Virus record (IMG/VR): IMGVR_UViG_3300047444_000215
Location: 1-38,481 of that record
DNA from: a virus
Reading direction: 5' to 3' (one strand)
DNA length: 38,481 bases
The notes below the pieces were generated by a model. It ran no database searches. It saw only the letters and a list, made by a program, of their open reading frames with translations, and was not told the origin of the DNA. The translations under genes were made by a program, and so were the position numbers. Shown piece by piece: positions 6,760 to 13,979 of this stretch. Positions within the stretch are counted from its first letter, which is position 1, and the number at the start of each line of letters is the position of its first letter.

Positions 6760-7163
6760 CAGAAGAAAACCAAGAATTGCACCTGTTCTGCCTCCGCTGG
6801 GCCGAATGGCACCGTTCCCGGCGCCTATTCGCGCCTCCTGTGCCGGCCAACATCCTCGCACGTATGCGCGGACCAGCCGGGGGCGGCGAAGTGCCTGATG
6901 CGCTGCTGAGCGCGAACCTGAGCTATTTCAATCTATCCGTTCTCGCACAGAAGGAAAGCCAAGCGAAATTCATCTTCTATCTCTTTTACCTGCACCGCGC
7001 CAAGAACATCAAGGCGATCGCGCATGAGATGGGATTCTCGACATCGTATTTCTACCGGCAACTCCGAACGTTCAGAGCCGAGGCATACCGCGCATATCGG
7101 GCTATGATGGAAGGCCAACCTGTGGCAGAGCGTGAGGAAGAAAATGAGCTACAACACGCGTGA
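6756..7163 (+). CDS. Putative late-gene regulator (Q-like antiterminator or activator)
   Basis: A 135-residue protein. The C-terminal half has a sigma-like helix-turn-helix: HRAKNIKAIAHEMGFSTS followed by YFYRQLRTFRAEAYRAY. This resembles regulators placed last in the nin region of Burkholderia prophages and annotated as Q-like. Its place just upstream of the candidate late promoter and the triple GTTCACA sites supports a role in switching on late genes. Whether it acts as an antiterminator or as an ordinary activator cannot be told from sequence. The five intrinsic terminators inside the late operon would favour antitermination. Confidence 0.6.
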   Translation: MTEENQELHLFCLRWAEWHRSRRLFAPPVPANILARMRGPAGGGEVPDALLSANLSYFNLSVLAQKESQAKFIFYLFYLHRAKNIKAIAHEMGFSTSYFYRQLRTFRAEAYRAYRAMMEGQPVAEREEENELQHA

Positions 7164-7338
7164 GATTGCTGAGAAACTGATTCGATATTCGATGCTGCTG
7201 AAGTCTGAAATCGAGAGGGCCTCGCTCAATGGTGAATTTTCCGAAGCAGCGGCGGAACTCAAAGGCGCTCTAGAGAGAGAACTTGAGATAGTTCAGGAGA
7301 TGTCGAACTATCTATGGGATATCAAAGAGTCAGTGTGA
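7144..7338 (+). CDS. Hypothetical helical protein
   Basis: A 64-residue protein from the ATG at 7144, which has GAGGAAG just upstream; a GTG at 7132 in frame is less likely. It is almost entirely helical, rich in Glu, Leu and Lys, with a possible short coiled coil (LKGALERELEIVQEMSNYLWDI). It overlaps the Q-like gene by 20 bases and is the last gene of the rightward early operon. Its stop codon lies inside the first GTTCACA-type repeat. Function unknown. Confidence 0.6.
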   Translation: MSYNTREIAEKLIRYSMLLKSEIERASLNGEFSEAAAELKGALERELEIVQEMSNYLWDIKESV

Positions 7339-7370
7339 ACATCGAACGTTCACATCCTGCTAGTTCACAC
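7333..7370. promoter_or_regulatory. Triple evenly spaced regulator sites
   Basis: GTGTGAAC (7333-7340), GTTCACAT (7348-7355) and GTTCACAC (7363-7370) occur at exact 15-base intervals; the first is inverted relative to the other two. The last copy contains the -35 of the late promoter candidate. This is a likely binding region for the phage late regulator, and the first and second copies also make a palindrome. Confidence 0.6.
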
Positions 7371-7392
7371 ATACCCTCTTAAAACGTACAAT
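7364..7392 (+). promoter_or_regulatory. Candidate late promoter (PR'-like)
   Basis: TTCACA (7364-7369), 17 bases, TACAAT (7387-7392): five of six matches in each hexamer. Start would be near 7399. A second -10-like element TAGATT (7398-7403) overlaps the predicted start, where lambda-type Q systems have a pause-inducing sequence. No gene follows for about 250 bases, as in late leaders. Confidence 0.65.
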
Positions 7393-7398
7393 TTTGCT

Positions 7399-7655
7399 AG
7401 ATTGAGTTTTTGCCTTCACGCTGTGCCACCGCTATCCCCGTAGCTGACTGATCGGAAAGACGATCGCTTTCACGCATGGTAATTGGGAAGCCAGCGCTCC
7501 GACTCCTAGGGGAGTATGCCGCGACCAGAGCCGAGACGGGTAGCTCCCGTAGAGCGAAAACAGTTACCAGCCGTGAGAGCGACTGACAAAACAGGCGCGT
7601 GCCGGACGACCTGAAAATCGTTCTAGGTCGCACTCAACCAATCGGAGCAACCGAA
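7399..7655 (+). other. Late leader region with hairpins, no gene
   Basis: No open frame with a ribosome site is visible before the GTG at 7656. Three short perfect hairpins lie in a row: 7450-7465 (GATCG/CGATC, loop GAAAGA), 7502-7515 (ACTCC/GGAGT, loop TAGG) and 7536-7550 (ACGGG/CCCGT, loop TAGCT). None is followed by a U-tract, so they are not simple terminators. They may form a leader RNA structure. Confidence 0.45.
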
Positions 7656-7817
7656 GTGACAGTCAACGAACTGATTTCCGCGCTTCAGAAAATGCCACGG
7701 GACGCGGAAGTCTATTCGCACTGTGCGTGGAAAGAAAAGAACGCGGAGTTCGACACAGATTTCTTCCCTGTCGGCGTGGTTGGCGATATGGGAAATGTGG
7801 TTCTGTTCGAGCGGTAG
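7656..7817 (+). CDS. Small conserved phage protein (TVNELISAL family)
   Basis: A 53-residue protein from the GTG at 7656 with GGAG eight bases upstream. The opening TVNELISALQKMPRDAEVYS and the end VGDMGNVVLFE match a widespread family of tiny phage and bacterial proteins starting MTVxELIxxLxxxPxDAxV. The family appears to be a small alpha/beta fold with no known activity. An in-frame GTG at 7599 would add 19 residues without family similarity. It is the first gene of the late transcript and is followed by a terminator. Confidence 0.65.
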   Translation: MTVNELISALQKMPRDAEVYSHCAWKEKNAEFDTDFFPVGVVGDMGNVVLFER

Positions 7818-7887
7818 GCTCTCCGGGCCTAGTTCACGAATCACTTTGTAGCAACCACTTTTCTCCCTGCGAATCCCCCGCAGGTTT

Positions 7888-7913
7888 AGCCCGCCAAGTG
7901 CGGGCTTCTTTAT
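7888..7913 (+). terminator. Intrinsic terminator in early part of late operon
   Basis: AGCCCGC, loop CAAGT, GCGGGCT followed by TCTTTATTT. It lies between the first late leader gene and the endonuclease-like gene at 8013. The T-tract is imperfect, so termination may be partial or subject to antitermination. Confidence 0.75.
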
Positions 7914-8012
7914 TTCACCAGCGCGGCTAGGTTCGCCACCGAAGCCCGGATTGCTCATCCGGTCGCCGCGCTGACCAACAAATCGAGCGACCTCCGAGCA
8001 GAGGAATCTTTA

Positions 8013-8507
8013 ATGAATCACGGACACGCAAAGCCGCGCGGCGGCAAAGCCTCGCCTACCTACAACACTTGGGTTGCGATGGTGCAGCGCTGTACTAATC
8101 CGAAGCACAAGCACTATGAGCGGTACGGCGGCCGGGGCGTCAAGGTTTGCGACCGGTGGTTGAAATTCGATGCCTTTTTGGACGATATGGGCATTCGCCC
8201 CGACGGGCTGACGCTCGACCGCTTTCCGAACAAGGATGGCAGCTACGAGCCGTCAAACTGTCGATGGGCAGACTCGATCGGCCAGCAAAGCAATCGATGC
8301 AACAACCATATTTTGGTCATAGAAGGACAGTCCAAGACTGTTGCGCAGTGGTCGCGCGATTTCAACATTGACGCCGGGGTTGTGCGCTCGCGTCTGAGGA
8401 TAGGGTGGGACCCAATGCGGGCGCTTACTACGCAGACAAAATGCCGAAAAATCATTTCTTCGCGAGTGCCGGTCCGAGCCGATGTTGGTGGTGCTGTCGC
8501 ACTCTGA
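8013..8507 (+). CDS. Free-standing HNH/homing-type endonuclease-like protein
   Basis: A 164-residue protein. Residues 15-95 carry the motif chain TYNTWVAMVQRC, YGGRGVKVCDRW, FLDDMG, LTLDRFPNKDGSY and NCRWA followed by Q-x-x-N. This chain recurs in phage-borne putative HNH or homing endonucleases; classic catalytic histidines are not obvious. The C-terminal W-to-ALT segment (IEGQSKTVAQW ... RIGWDPMRALT) is a NUMOD-like helix-turn-helix for target recognition. It is a paralogue of the gene at 16050 but lacks its N-terminal Cys domain. It lies alone between a terminator and the packaging genes, as mobile genes do. Confidence 0.65.
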   Translation: MNHGHAKPRGGKASPTYNTWVAMVQRCTNPKHKHYERYGGRGVKVCDRWLKFDAFLDDMGIRPDGLTLDRFPNKDGSYEPSNCRWADSIGQQSNRCNNHILVIEGQSKTVAQWSRDFNIDAGVVRSRLRIGWDPMRALTTQTKCRKIISSRVPVRADVGGAVAL

Positions 8508-8551
8508 ACGACGGACAACGCTGCTGCAATCCGCACGAGAAGCATTTCTAA
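8405..8551 (+). CDS. Possible Cys-rich miniprotein overlapping the endonuclease 3' end
   Basis: In another frame from the endonuclease gene, a reading frame from GTG at 8405 (48 residues) or ATG at 8441 (36 residues) encodes KNHFFASAGPSRCWWCC, RTLNDGQRCC and NPHEKHF. The paired cysteines and final histidines look like a small zinc-binding domain and not random sequence. No good ribosome site precedes either start. It could be a real overlapping gene or the remnant of a gene interrupted when the endonuclease gene arrived. Confidence 0.35.
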   Translation: MGPNAGAYYADKMPKNHFFASAGPSRCWWCCRTLNDGQRCCNPHEKHF

Positions 8552-8658
8552 CCCCGTGCTGAGGTGGTGAGCGGCAGGAGGGGATGATGGGTCGGCGCCG
8601 ACTGCCATCTTACCCGCTAGGAGCTGCCCTCATCCCTCACTTTTACTAGGAGCCCGCA

Positions 8659-8934
8659 ATGGCCAAGCTTTCAAGCGCAACGCGCGACAAGATGCCCGCC
8701 AAGGAATTTGCGGGACCGGACAAGTCGTATCCCATTCCCGACCGTAGCCACGCAGCCAATGCGAAAGCTCGCGCCTCCCAGGCTGTGAACGCCGGCCGTA
8801 TGTCGAAGGGCCAAGAGGCAAAAATCGACGCCAAGGCCAACAAGAAGCTTGGCGACGCTCCGAAGCGCGGCGAACGCACTGCAACGCACAACGGCAAGAA
8901 GACAGGCGAGCGCCTGGCCAAGTGGATGGCGTGA
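8659..8934 (+). CDS. Conserved small virion-region protein
   Basis: A 91-residue, lysine- and alanine-rich protein. The motif KEFAGPDKSYPIPDRSHAAN (about residues 15-34) is typical of a conserved phage and prophage family found near packaging or capsid genes (x-F-A-G-P-x-R/K-S-Y/F-P-I-x-D-x-x-H-A). Very basic C-terminus. AGGAG lies just upstream of the ATG. Its role is not established; association with the head or DNA is a guess from charge and position. It overlaps the next gene by TGATG. Confidence 0.65.
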   Translation: MAKLSSATRDKMPAKEFAGPDKSYPIPDRSHAANAKARASQAVNAGRMSKGQEAKIDAKANKKLGDAPKRGERTATHNGKKTGERLAKWMA

Positions 8935-9089
8935 TGAACACTTCAGCAGAAGCACGCGATTGGGCTATCGAGCAGATCAAAGCACACGGGGAATACTCGT
9001 CGCTGGACGATCTGCTGCAGCAGGCTGAGGTGCTCGCTCGCTATTTCGTGAAGCCAAAAGGCGGGGAAGATGGCAGCCCGTCTGCGTAA
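8934..9089 (+). CDS. Small hypothetical protein
   Basis: A 51-residue acidic helical protein starting at TGATG overlap with the gene before (NTSAEARDWAIEQIK, DDLLQQAEVLARYFV). Its last 20 bases overlap the small terminase start. Similar 50-residue proteins often precede terminase genes in this phage group, from memory. Function unknown, possibly packaging-related by position. Confidence 0.65.
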   Translation: MNTSAEARDWAIEQIKAHGEYSSLDDLLQQAEVLARYFVKPKGGEDGSPSA

Positions 9090-9315
9090 GTCACATCAGG
9101 ACGATGTACGGACCAAGATTCAGGTCAGTCAGCTTATAAATGTCTTGCAGAATCACGCACTTGGCATTTCCGAGGATTTGCCGGCTAGTCGACTGCGTGC
9201 AATTGAGATTTTGCTCAAGAAAACGCTGCCTGATCTGAGCCAAGTTGAGGCTACACACAGCGGCGAAGTCGGTCTTACGGTACAAATCGTCAAGTTTTCC
9301 CCTGATGCTGAGTGA
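9070..9315 (+). CDS. Putative small terminase subunit
   Basis: An 81-residue protein with a basic start (AARLRKSHQDDVRTKIQ) and the segment LPASRLRAIEILLKKTLPDLS, characteristic of small phage proteins annotated as terminase small subunits upstream of this type of large subunit. It is short for a TerS (usually 100-160 residues) and has no clear helix-turn-helix. Position directly before the large subunit is the main support. It would bind phage DNA to start headful packaging. Confidence 0.6.
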   Translation: MAARLRKSHQDDVRTKIQVSQLINVLQNHALGISEDLPASRLRAIEILLKKTLPDLSQVEATHSGEVGLTVQIVKFSPDAE

Positions 9316-9359
9316 ATTCCTCTAATGCCCTCCGAGCGGCAAGAAAGGATTAACTTCTC

Positions 9360-10796
9360 ATGGCTGTAATCACCCTCCCGAACAACTGGCGGCCGCGCAA
9401 GTACCAGATGGGCGCTTGGTCGTATTGGGAGAAGGGCGGCAAGTATGCGAATCTCATATGGCATCGTCGCAGCGGTAAGGACGAGATCAGCTTGCACCGC
9501 ACGGCGGTCGCTGCATTTGAGCGTGTGGGTACGTATTGGCATCTTCTGCCTGAGGCTGCCCATGCCCGCAAGGCTATTTGGACGGCGATAAACCCGCACA
9601 CGGGCAAGCGCCGGATCGATGAGGCGTTTCCTCCTGCTATCCGCAGAACGACGCGTGAACAGGAAATGTTCATCGAGTTCGTGAACGGCTCGACATGGCA
9701 GGTTGGCGGCAGCGACCGATATAACACGCTGGTTGGCTCGTCGCCGGCCGGTGTGACGTTCTCCGAATGGGCGTTGGCCAACCCTGCAGCGTGGGCATAT
9801 GTGCGTCCTATCCTGCTGGAAAACGGCGGATGGTCGACGTTCATCACCACGCCTCGCGGTCACAACCACGCTGAGCGCATGTTCAAGGCCGCGCAGAAGA
9901 TGCCGGGTGCGTATGCCGAGCTGCTGACGGTCGACCAGTCCAATGTGTTTGATCCTGCTGCGCTTGAGCAAGAGCGGCTGAATCTGATTCAGGAATACGG
10001 CGAGGACTTCGGCCAAGCCACGTTCGACCAGGAATACATGTGCAGCTTCGAGGCTGCGCTGCTCGGCACGTTCTACACCACATGGCTCATGAAGGTGCGC
10101 GCAGAGAAGCGCGTTACCGCTGTTCCTGTTGACAACACGCTGCCGGTGAACTTTGCCGCGGACTTGGGCCGATCGGACGACACGAGCATTTGGCCGTTTC
10201 AGGTTCCGTGGCATGCGGTGCATGTGAACGGCTTCCACAGCAGCAACGGTCAGGATGTCGGGTTCTACCTCGACTGGCTCTGGACATGGCTGCGTGAGCG
10301 TGGCGCCAAGCTTGGCAAACTCTACCTTCCGCACGATGCGAAGGCAAAGACGCTGGCCAGCATGGGCAAGAGCGTTCAAGAGCAGTTCGTCAATGGCGTT
10401 GAGAAGGATGGCCGCAAGATTCCAGGACTCGGATGGGATCACGTTGAGATCGTGCCTAGCCTGAGCGTTCAGGACGGCATCCAGGCGGTCCGCGAGATGT
10501 TCCCGCGCTGCTGGTTCGATACCACGTGCGATGTCGACAACGGCCCGGGATTCAGCGGCTTGGAAGCGCTCGGCCAATATCGCCGCGAATACGACGAGAA
10601 GAACAAGGTGTATCGGGAATCGCCGCTGCACGACTGGTGCTCGAACCCGGCAGACGGATTCAGGTATCTGGCGATCGCTGCTCGTGCTGAGAAAGCAGCC
10701 GCACCGAAGCCGGCGCCTCCGAAGTTTCCGCAGGATTTGTCAATCGACGCGCTGATTGCTCGGCATCGCGCTAAACGCATTTCAGAAGAGGCATAG
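9360..10796 (+). CDS. terL: Terminase large subunit
   Basis: A 478-residue packaging motor and nuclease. The ATPase half has a Walker A-like HRRSGKDE (residues 35-42), a Walker B with FSEW (Glu at about 136) and the coupling motif TTPRG (163-167). The nuclease half begins with ADLGRSDDTSIW (Asp at about 268 and 273/274). All parts are intact and length is normal. It starts in a clear gap after the small subunit with AAGAAAGGA upstream. It cuts and pumps DNA into the prohead through the portal at 11245. The mechanism is likely headful, judged from relatives. Confidence 0.92.
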   Translation: MAVITLPNNWRPRKYQMGAWSYWEKGGKYANLIWHRRSGKDEISLHRTAVAAFERVGTYWHLLPEAAHARKAIWTAINPHTGKRRIDEAFPPAIRRTTREQEMFIEFVNGSTWQVGGSDRYNTLVGSSPAGVTFSEWALANPAAWAYVRPILLENGGWSTFITTPRGHNHAERMFKAAQKMPGAYAELLTVDQSNVFDPAALEQERLNLIQEYGEDFGQATFDQEYMCSFEAALLGTFYTTWLMKVRAEKRVTAVPVDNTLPVNFAADLGRSDDTSIWPFQVPWHAVHVNGFHSSNGQDVGFYLDWLWTWLRERGAKLGKLYLPHDAKAKTLASMGKSVQEQFVNGVEKDGRKIPGLGWDHVEIVPSLSVQDGIQAVREMFPRCWFDTTCDVDNGPGFSGLEALGQYRREYDEKNKVYRESPLHDWCSNPADGFRYLAIAARAEKAAAPKPAPPKFPQDLSIDALIARHRAKRISEEA

Positions 10797-10798
10797 CC

Positions 10799-11035
10799 AT
10801 GCAGACAGGCCCGTTCAGTACATACAGCAGCGCCAAGGCGATTACGACCAGCGACACGGTTGCGCAGACCTATCGCGCGATCTACGTCGGCGGCGCTGGC
10901 AATGTGACAGTCGTGACGGAAGGTGGCGATACGGTGACATTCACCGCGCCTCCGGTCGGTTCGATCATTCCCGTCTCCGTTCAGCTTGTGAAGGCCACTT
11001 TGACCACTGCAACCCTTCTCGTGGGACTCGCATAA
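10799..11035 (+). CDS. Small conserved structural-region protein
   Basis: A 78-residue beta-rich protein with GNVTVVTEGGDTVTFTAPPV and PVSVQLVKAT, a motif set common to small proteins placed between terminase and portal in this phage group. It is probably an all-beta domain, possibly a head or tail accessory protein. It starts three bases after the terminase stop. The precise role is unknown. Confidence 0.65.
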   Translation: MQTGPFSTYSSAKAITTSDTVAQTYRAIYVGGAGNVTVVTEGGDTVTFTAPPVGSIIPVSVQLVKATLTTATLLVGLA

Positions 11036-11245
11036 ATGGACTCGAATCTGTTCACAGGCACAGGCGTTCCGGCTCTCGCAGCGCAGGAAATGGCCGCACA
11101 GGTCACAGCCGGCGTGGGCAATCCTGATCGTCTGCTCGCTGCTGGCATGAGCGCACAGGACGCGCAGGCAGTGGCCGCAATGATTAACGCGTCGCAGTCT
11201 AGCGCCGTCGTGCTCGCTTCTGCATCAGGGATTGGCGGCATCTAA
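11036..11245 (+). CDS. Hypothetical alanine-rich protein
   Basis: A 69-residue Ala/Gly/Ser-rich protein that starts directly after the previous stop and whose stop shares one base with the portal ATG. There is no motif beyond a helical AAQEMAAQVTAGVGNPDRL segment. It lies in a strict packaging-to-head gene order, so it is probably expressed and perhaps virion-associated. Function unknown. Confidence 0.55.
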   Translation: MDSNLFTGTGVPALAAQEMAAQVTAGVGNPDRLLAAGMSAQDAQAVAAMINASQSSAVVLASASGIGGI

Positions 11246-13503
11246 TGGCAGACATCGACAGCACGGCCATCACCAGCGTAGACAGCGCGAAAGACTTCGG
11301 TCGCGGTCCGCAGGCAGAGTATCGCCGCTGGATGGTCGAGCTTTCGCTTGCCAAGAAGCGCATGAAACCGTGGCGCGAGAAGTGCAAGAAGATGTTCGAC
11401 CTGTACCACGGCACCAGCACGGCTCGCAAGAAGAACAGCTACAACGCGTTGTATGCGAACACCGAGATTCTTGCCCCGAGCGTGTACAACTCGCTGCCGA
11501 CGCCGGACACGCGCCGACGCTTCGCTAATGATGATCCGCTCGGCAAGGCTGTGTCCGAGGTTATCAACCGTTCGCTCACGTTCAATTGCGAAACGACCGG
11601 CTTCGATACCGAAATCAAATGCGATGTCCTGGACATGCTCATCATCGGGCGTGGGATTTCGCGCGTTCGGTATATCCCTGATTTGGTCCAGGTAGGCGAC
11701 ACGCAGCAGACGGGCATTGAGGACGAGGAGACGCAACTCGATCACGAGGCGCAAGAGGGCGAGCAGAACGAGGAACTCGCGTGGGAAACAGCGCCGATCG
11801 AGCATGTTAAATGGGACAAGTATTTGTGCGGTCCCGGCCGGTCGTTCAAGGAAATCCCGTGGTGGGGATTCGAGCATGATTTGACGCGCGACGAACTATG
11901 CAAGCGGTTCGGCGATGAAATCGGCATGCTGGTCGAACTCAACGGCGGTCCCGATGATCCCGAAATGCAGCGCATCAGCGACGACGAGACGGCCGCGCTG
12001 TTCAAGACGGCGCAGGTGTGGGAGGTTTGGGACGGCGATACGAAAACGGTCAAATGGCTGTGCGAGAGCTATACCAAAGGCCCGCTGAAGGTAGAGAAAG
12101 ACCCGCTGAAGCTGCAACAGTTCTTCCCTATCCCTGATCCGATCCGCGCAATTGCGGATTCAGACACGTTCGAAGCGGTTCCGCTGTACGACCAGTACAA
12201 AGAGCAGGCCGAAGAACTCGACCGCATCTCGACGCGCATCAATAAGCTGATGACGGCGCTGAAGGTGCGCGCTATCTATGACCCGTCGCTCGGGCCGCAG
12301 ATAGCCGAGCTGTTCCGGGGCGACGACAACGACATGATTCCGGCCGATGTCGGGATCAAGCAGCTTTACGAAGCCGGCGGCATTGAAAAGGCGATCTGGT
12401 TCGCGCCGATTGACCGTATCGTCGAAGTAATCGAATCGCTCTACAAGCAGCGCGAGGAATGCAAACAGGTCATCTATGAACTGACCGGCATTGCGGACAT
12501 CATGCGCGGTTCTACGGACGCTCAGGAGACGAAGGGCGCGCAGGATTTGAAGGTTGCGTTCGGTATGACGCGCCTTTCGCGGATGCAGCGTGACGTTCAG
12601 CGCTACATCTGCGACCTGTTCAAGCTTCAGGCCGAGGTGATCTGCGAGCGGTTCGGCCTGGACACGCTTCAGAAGATGACGCAATTGAAGCTGCCGACTG
12701 ATGCGCAGATCATGCCGCAACGTCACCAGATGATGCAGCAGGCGATCATGGCGAAGTTGCATGGGCAGAACGTTCCGCCACTTCCGCCCAAGCCGCTGAC
12801 GTGGGAAGACGTGCACAAGGCGATGCAGGACGATGCGCAGCGCACGTTCCGGGTCGACATCGAGACAGATTCGACGATCGCCGCGGCACAGCAGGAAGAC
12901 GCGCAAGATTTGGCTACGGTCATGACGGCCATTGTGACGCTGGTTAAAGAGGTCGGGCCGATCGTGCAGCAGGGCATTCTGCCGTTCCCTGCGTTCAAGG
13001 AACTGCTGCTGATGACGGCGCGCAAATTCCGCATGGGATCGAGCGTCGAGGATGCGATTGACCAGATGCAGCCGCCCCCGCCTCCGCAGCCTGATCCGAA
13101 GGTTGCTGCCGACCAAGCGCGTGCTCAAGTGCCGATTCAAGTTGAGCAGTTGCGCCAGCAGGGCAAGAAAGAAGAGATTGCGGCGCAAGTGCAGGCCGAT
13201 AACGCGCGAGCCAGTGCCGATGCTCAGGTCGCATACGCTCAGCAGCACGCCCAAGCATTGCAGGCGCAGCAAGAGAATGCGCTAGAAGCCCATCGCGACA
13301 TGCTGAAGGCGCATAACGAAGAGTTCCTCGAACGCATGCGCATGGAAAACGACGCGCGCCAGTCCGAAATGCAAGGGCAGATTCAGATGCTGATCGCCGC
13401 GATGAACAACCAACGCGCCGTGGAAGTTGCCGAAATCACGACCGGTGCGCAGCTCGAAGCGGCGCAGATTACCGCAGCGCGCGCAGGATCGGAGGCCGAG
13501 TAA
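11245..13503 (+). CDS. Portal protein
   Basis: A 752-residue portal, close in size to P22 gp1. The N-terminal part (EYRRWMVELSLAKKRMKPWR, then YNALYANTEILAPSVYNSLP) and the central ELTGIADIMRGSTDAQETKGAQ segment are typical of podoviral portals. The last 130 residues are a Gln/Ala/Glu-rich coiled coil, which may form the long barrel that reaches into the capsid. Twelve copies should form the ring through which DNA enters and leaves. It is coupled by one-base overlaps to both neighbours. Confidence 0.9.
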   Translation: MADIDSTAITSVDSAKDFGRGPQAEYRRWMVELSLAKKRMKPWREKCKKMFDLYHGTSTARKKNSYNALYANTEILAPSVYNSLPTPDTRRRFANDDPLGKAVSEVINRSLTFNCETTGFDTEIKCDVLDMLIIGRGISRVRYIPDLVQVGDTQQTGIEDEETQLDHEAQEGEQNEELAWETAPIEHVKWDKYLCGPGRSFKEIPWWGFEHDLTRDELCKRFGDEIGMLVELNGGPDDPEMQRISDDETAALFKTAQVWEVWDGDTKTVKWLCESYTKGPLKVEKDPLKLQQFFPIPDPIRAIADSDTFEAVPLYDQYKEQAEELDRISTRINKLMTALKVRAIYDPSLGPQIAELFRGDDNDMIPADVGIKQLYEAGGIEKAIWFAPIDRIVEVIESLYKQREECKQVIYELTGIADIMRGSTDAQETKGAQDLKVAFGMTRLSRMQRDVQRYICDLFKLQAEVICERFGLDTLQKMTQLKLPTDAQIMPQRHQMMQQAIMAKLHGQNVPPLPPKPLTWEDVHKAMQDDAQRTFRVDIETDSTIAAAQQEDAQDLATVMTAIVTLVKEVGPIVQQGILPFPAFKELLLMTARKFRMGSSVEDAIDQMQPPPPPQPDPKVAADQARAQVPIQVEQLRQQGKKEEIAAQVQADNARASADAQVAYAQQHAQALQAQQENALEAHRDMLKAHNEEFLERMRMENDARQSEMQGQIQMLIAAMNNQRAVEVAEITTGAQLEAAQITAARAGSEAE

Positions 13504-13916
13504 TGCCGATTTACAGTTTCCGCTGCCCTTCGTGCTGGAAGACCGAAAACGTGTTCCGCAAGATCGAAGATCGGCATGACGCGCCGGAATGCGGCAAGTG
13601 TGTGCTGCTGTCGGAGCCGATTGCCCCTGTTCGCATGCGTCGCGTCATCGAAGCGCCGGCCGTTCAGACGGACATTGGTGGCTATCAGTCGCCGATTGAC
13701 GGCCGCTGGATCGAGGGACGCCGCGCTCGCACCGAAGACCTGAAGCGCAATAACTGCCGACCGTGGGAAGGCATGTCGACGGAGCGCAACGAAGCCATTA
13801 AGCGCGCCGATGAAGCGGACAAGAAATTCGAGACGAGCATCGAGAAAGGCATTGCCGATACCTTCAACAACATGAGTGTTGAGAAACAGCGCGTGTTGAA
13901 CGAGGCGATTGGATGA
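13503..13916 (+). CDS. Zinc-ribbon (FmdB-like) protein
   Basis: A 137-residue protein. The N-terminal PIYSFRCPSC, then ECGKC (residues 2-33) is the zinc-ribbon pattern of the FmdB/CxxC family. The rest contains YQSPIDGRWIEGRRAR, seen in phage proteins of this family, and a helical acidic C-terminus. Position between portal and scaffold suggests a head-assembly accessory. A terminator follows directly. Confidence 0.75.
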   Translation: MPIYSFRCPSCWKTENVFRKIEDRHDAPECGKCVLLSEPIAPVRMRRVIEAPAVQTDIGGYQSPIDGRWIEGRRARTEDLKRNNCRPWEGMSTERNEAIKRADEADKKFETSIEKGIADTFNNMSVEKQRVLNEAIG

Positions 13917-13937
13917 AATTGCAACACACAACTACAC

Positions 13938-13961
13938 AAGCCGCCTTGAGCGGCTTTTTTT
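13938..13961 (+). terminator. Intrinsic terminator before scaffold gene
   Basis: AAGCCGC, loop CTTGA, GCGGCTT followed by seven T (13955-13961). It stands 22 bases downstream of the zinc-ribbon gene and the next ribosome site (AAGGAG) follows within a few bases. Confidence 0.85.
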
Positions 13962-13979
13962 ACGCCCAAGGAGCCTTCA

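Noticed and set aside
7425-7600. Possible tRNA gene in the late leader
   Set aside because: The hairpins do not form a cloverleaf and no T-loop consensus (GTTCRAnYC) is present in the right place.
8591-8602. Perfect 12-bp palindrome GTCGGCGCCGAC
   Set aside because: A single GC-rich palindrome in the gap before the 8659 gene. It has no T-run and no second copy, so I could not assign it a function.
9153-10631. 492-codon open frame on the minus strand
   Set aside because: It lies antisense to the small and large terminase genes, whose motifs are intact. GC-rich codon bias makes long shadow frames; the translation is Arg/Leu/Val-rich without motifs.
12160-13272. 370-codon minus-strand open frame
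   Set aside because: Antisense shadow of the portal gene, with no ribosome site and no recognisable domain.
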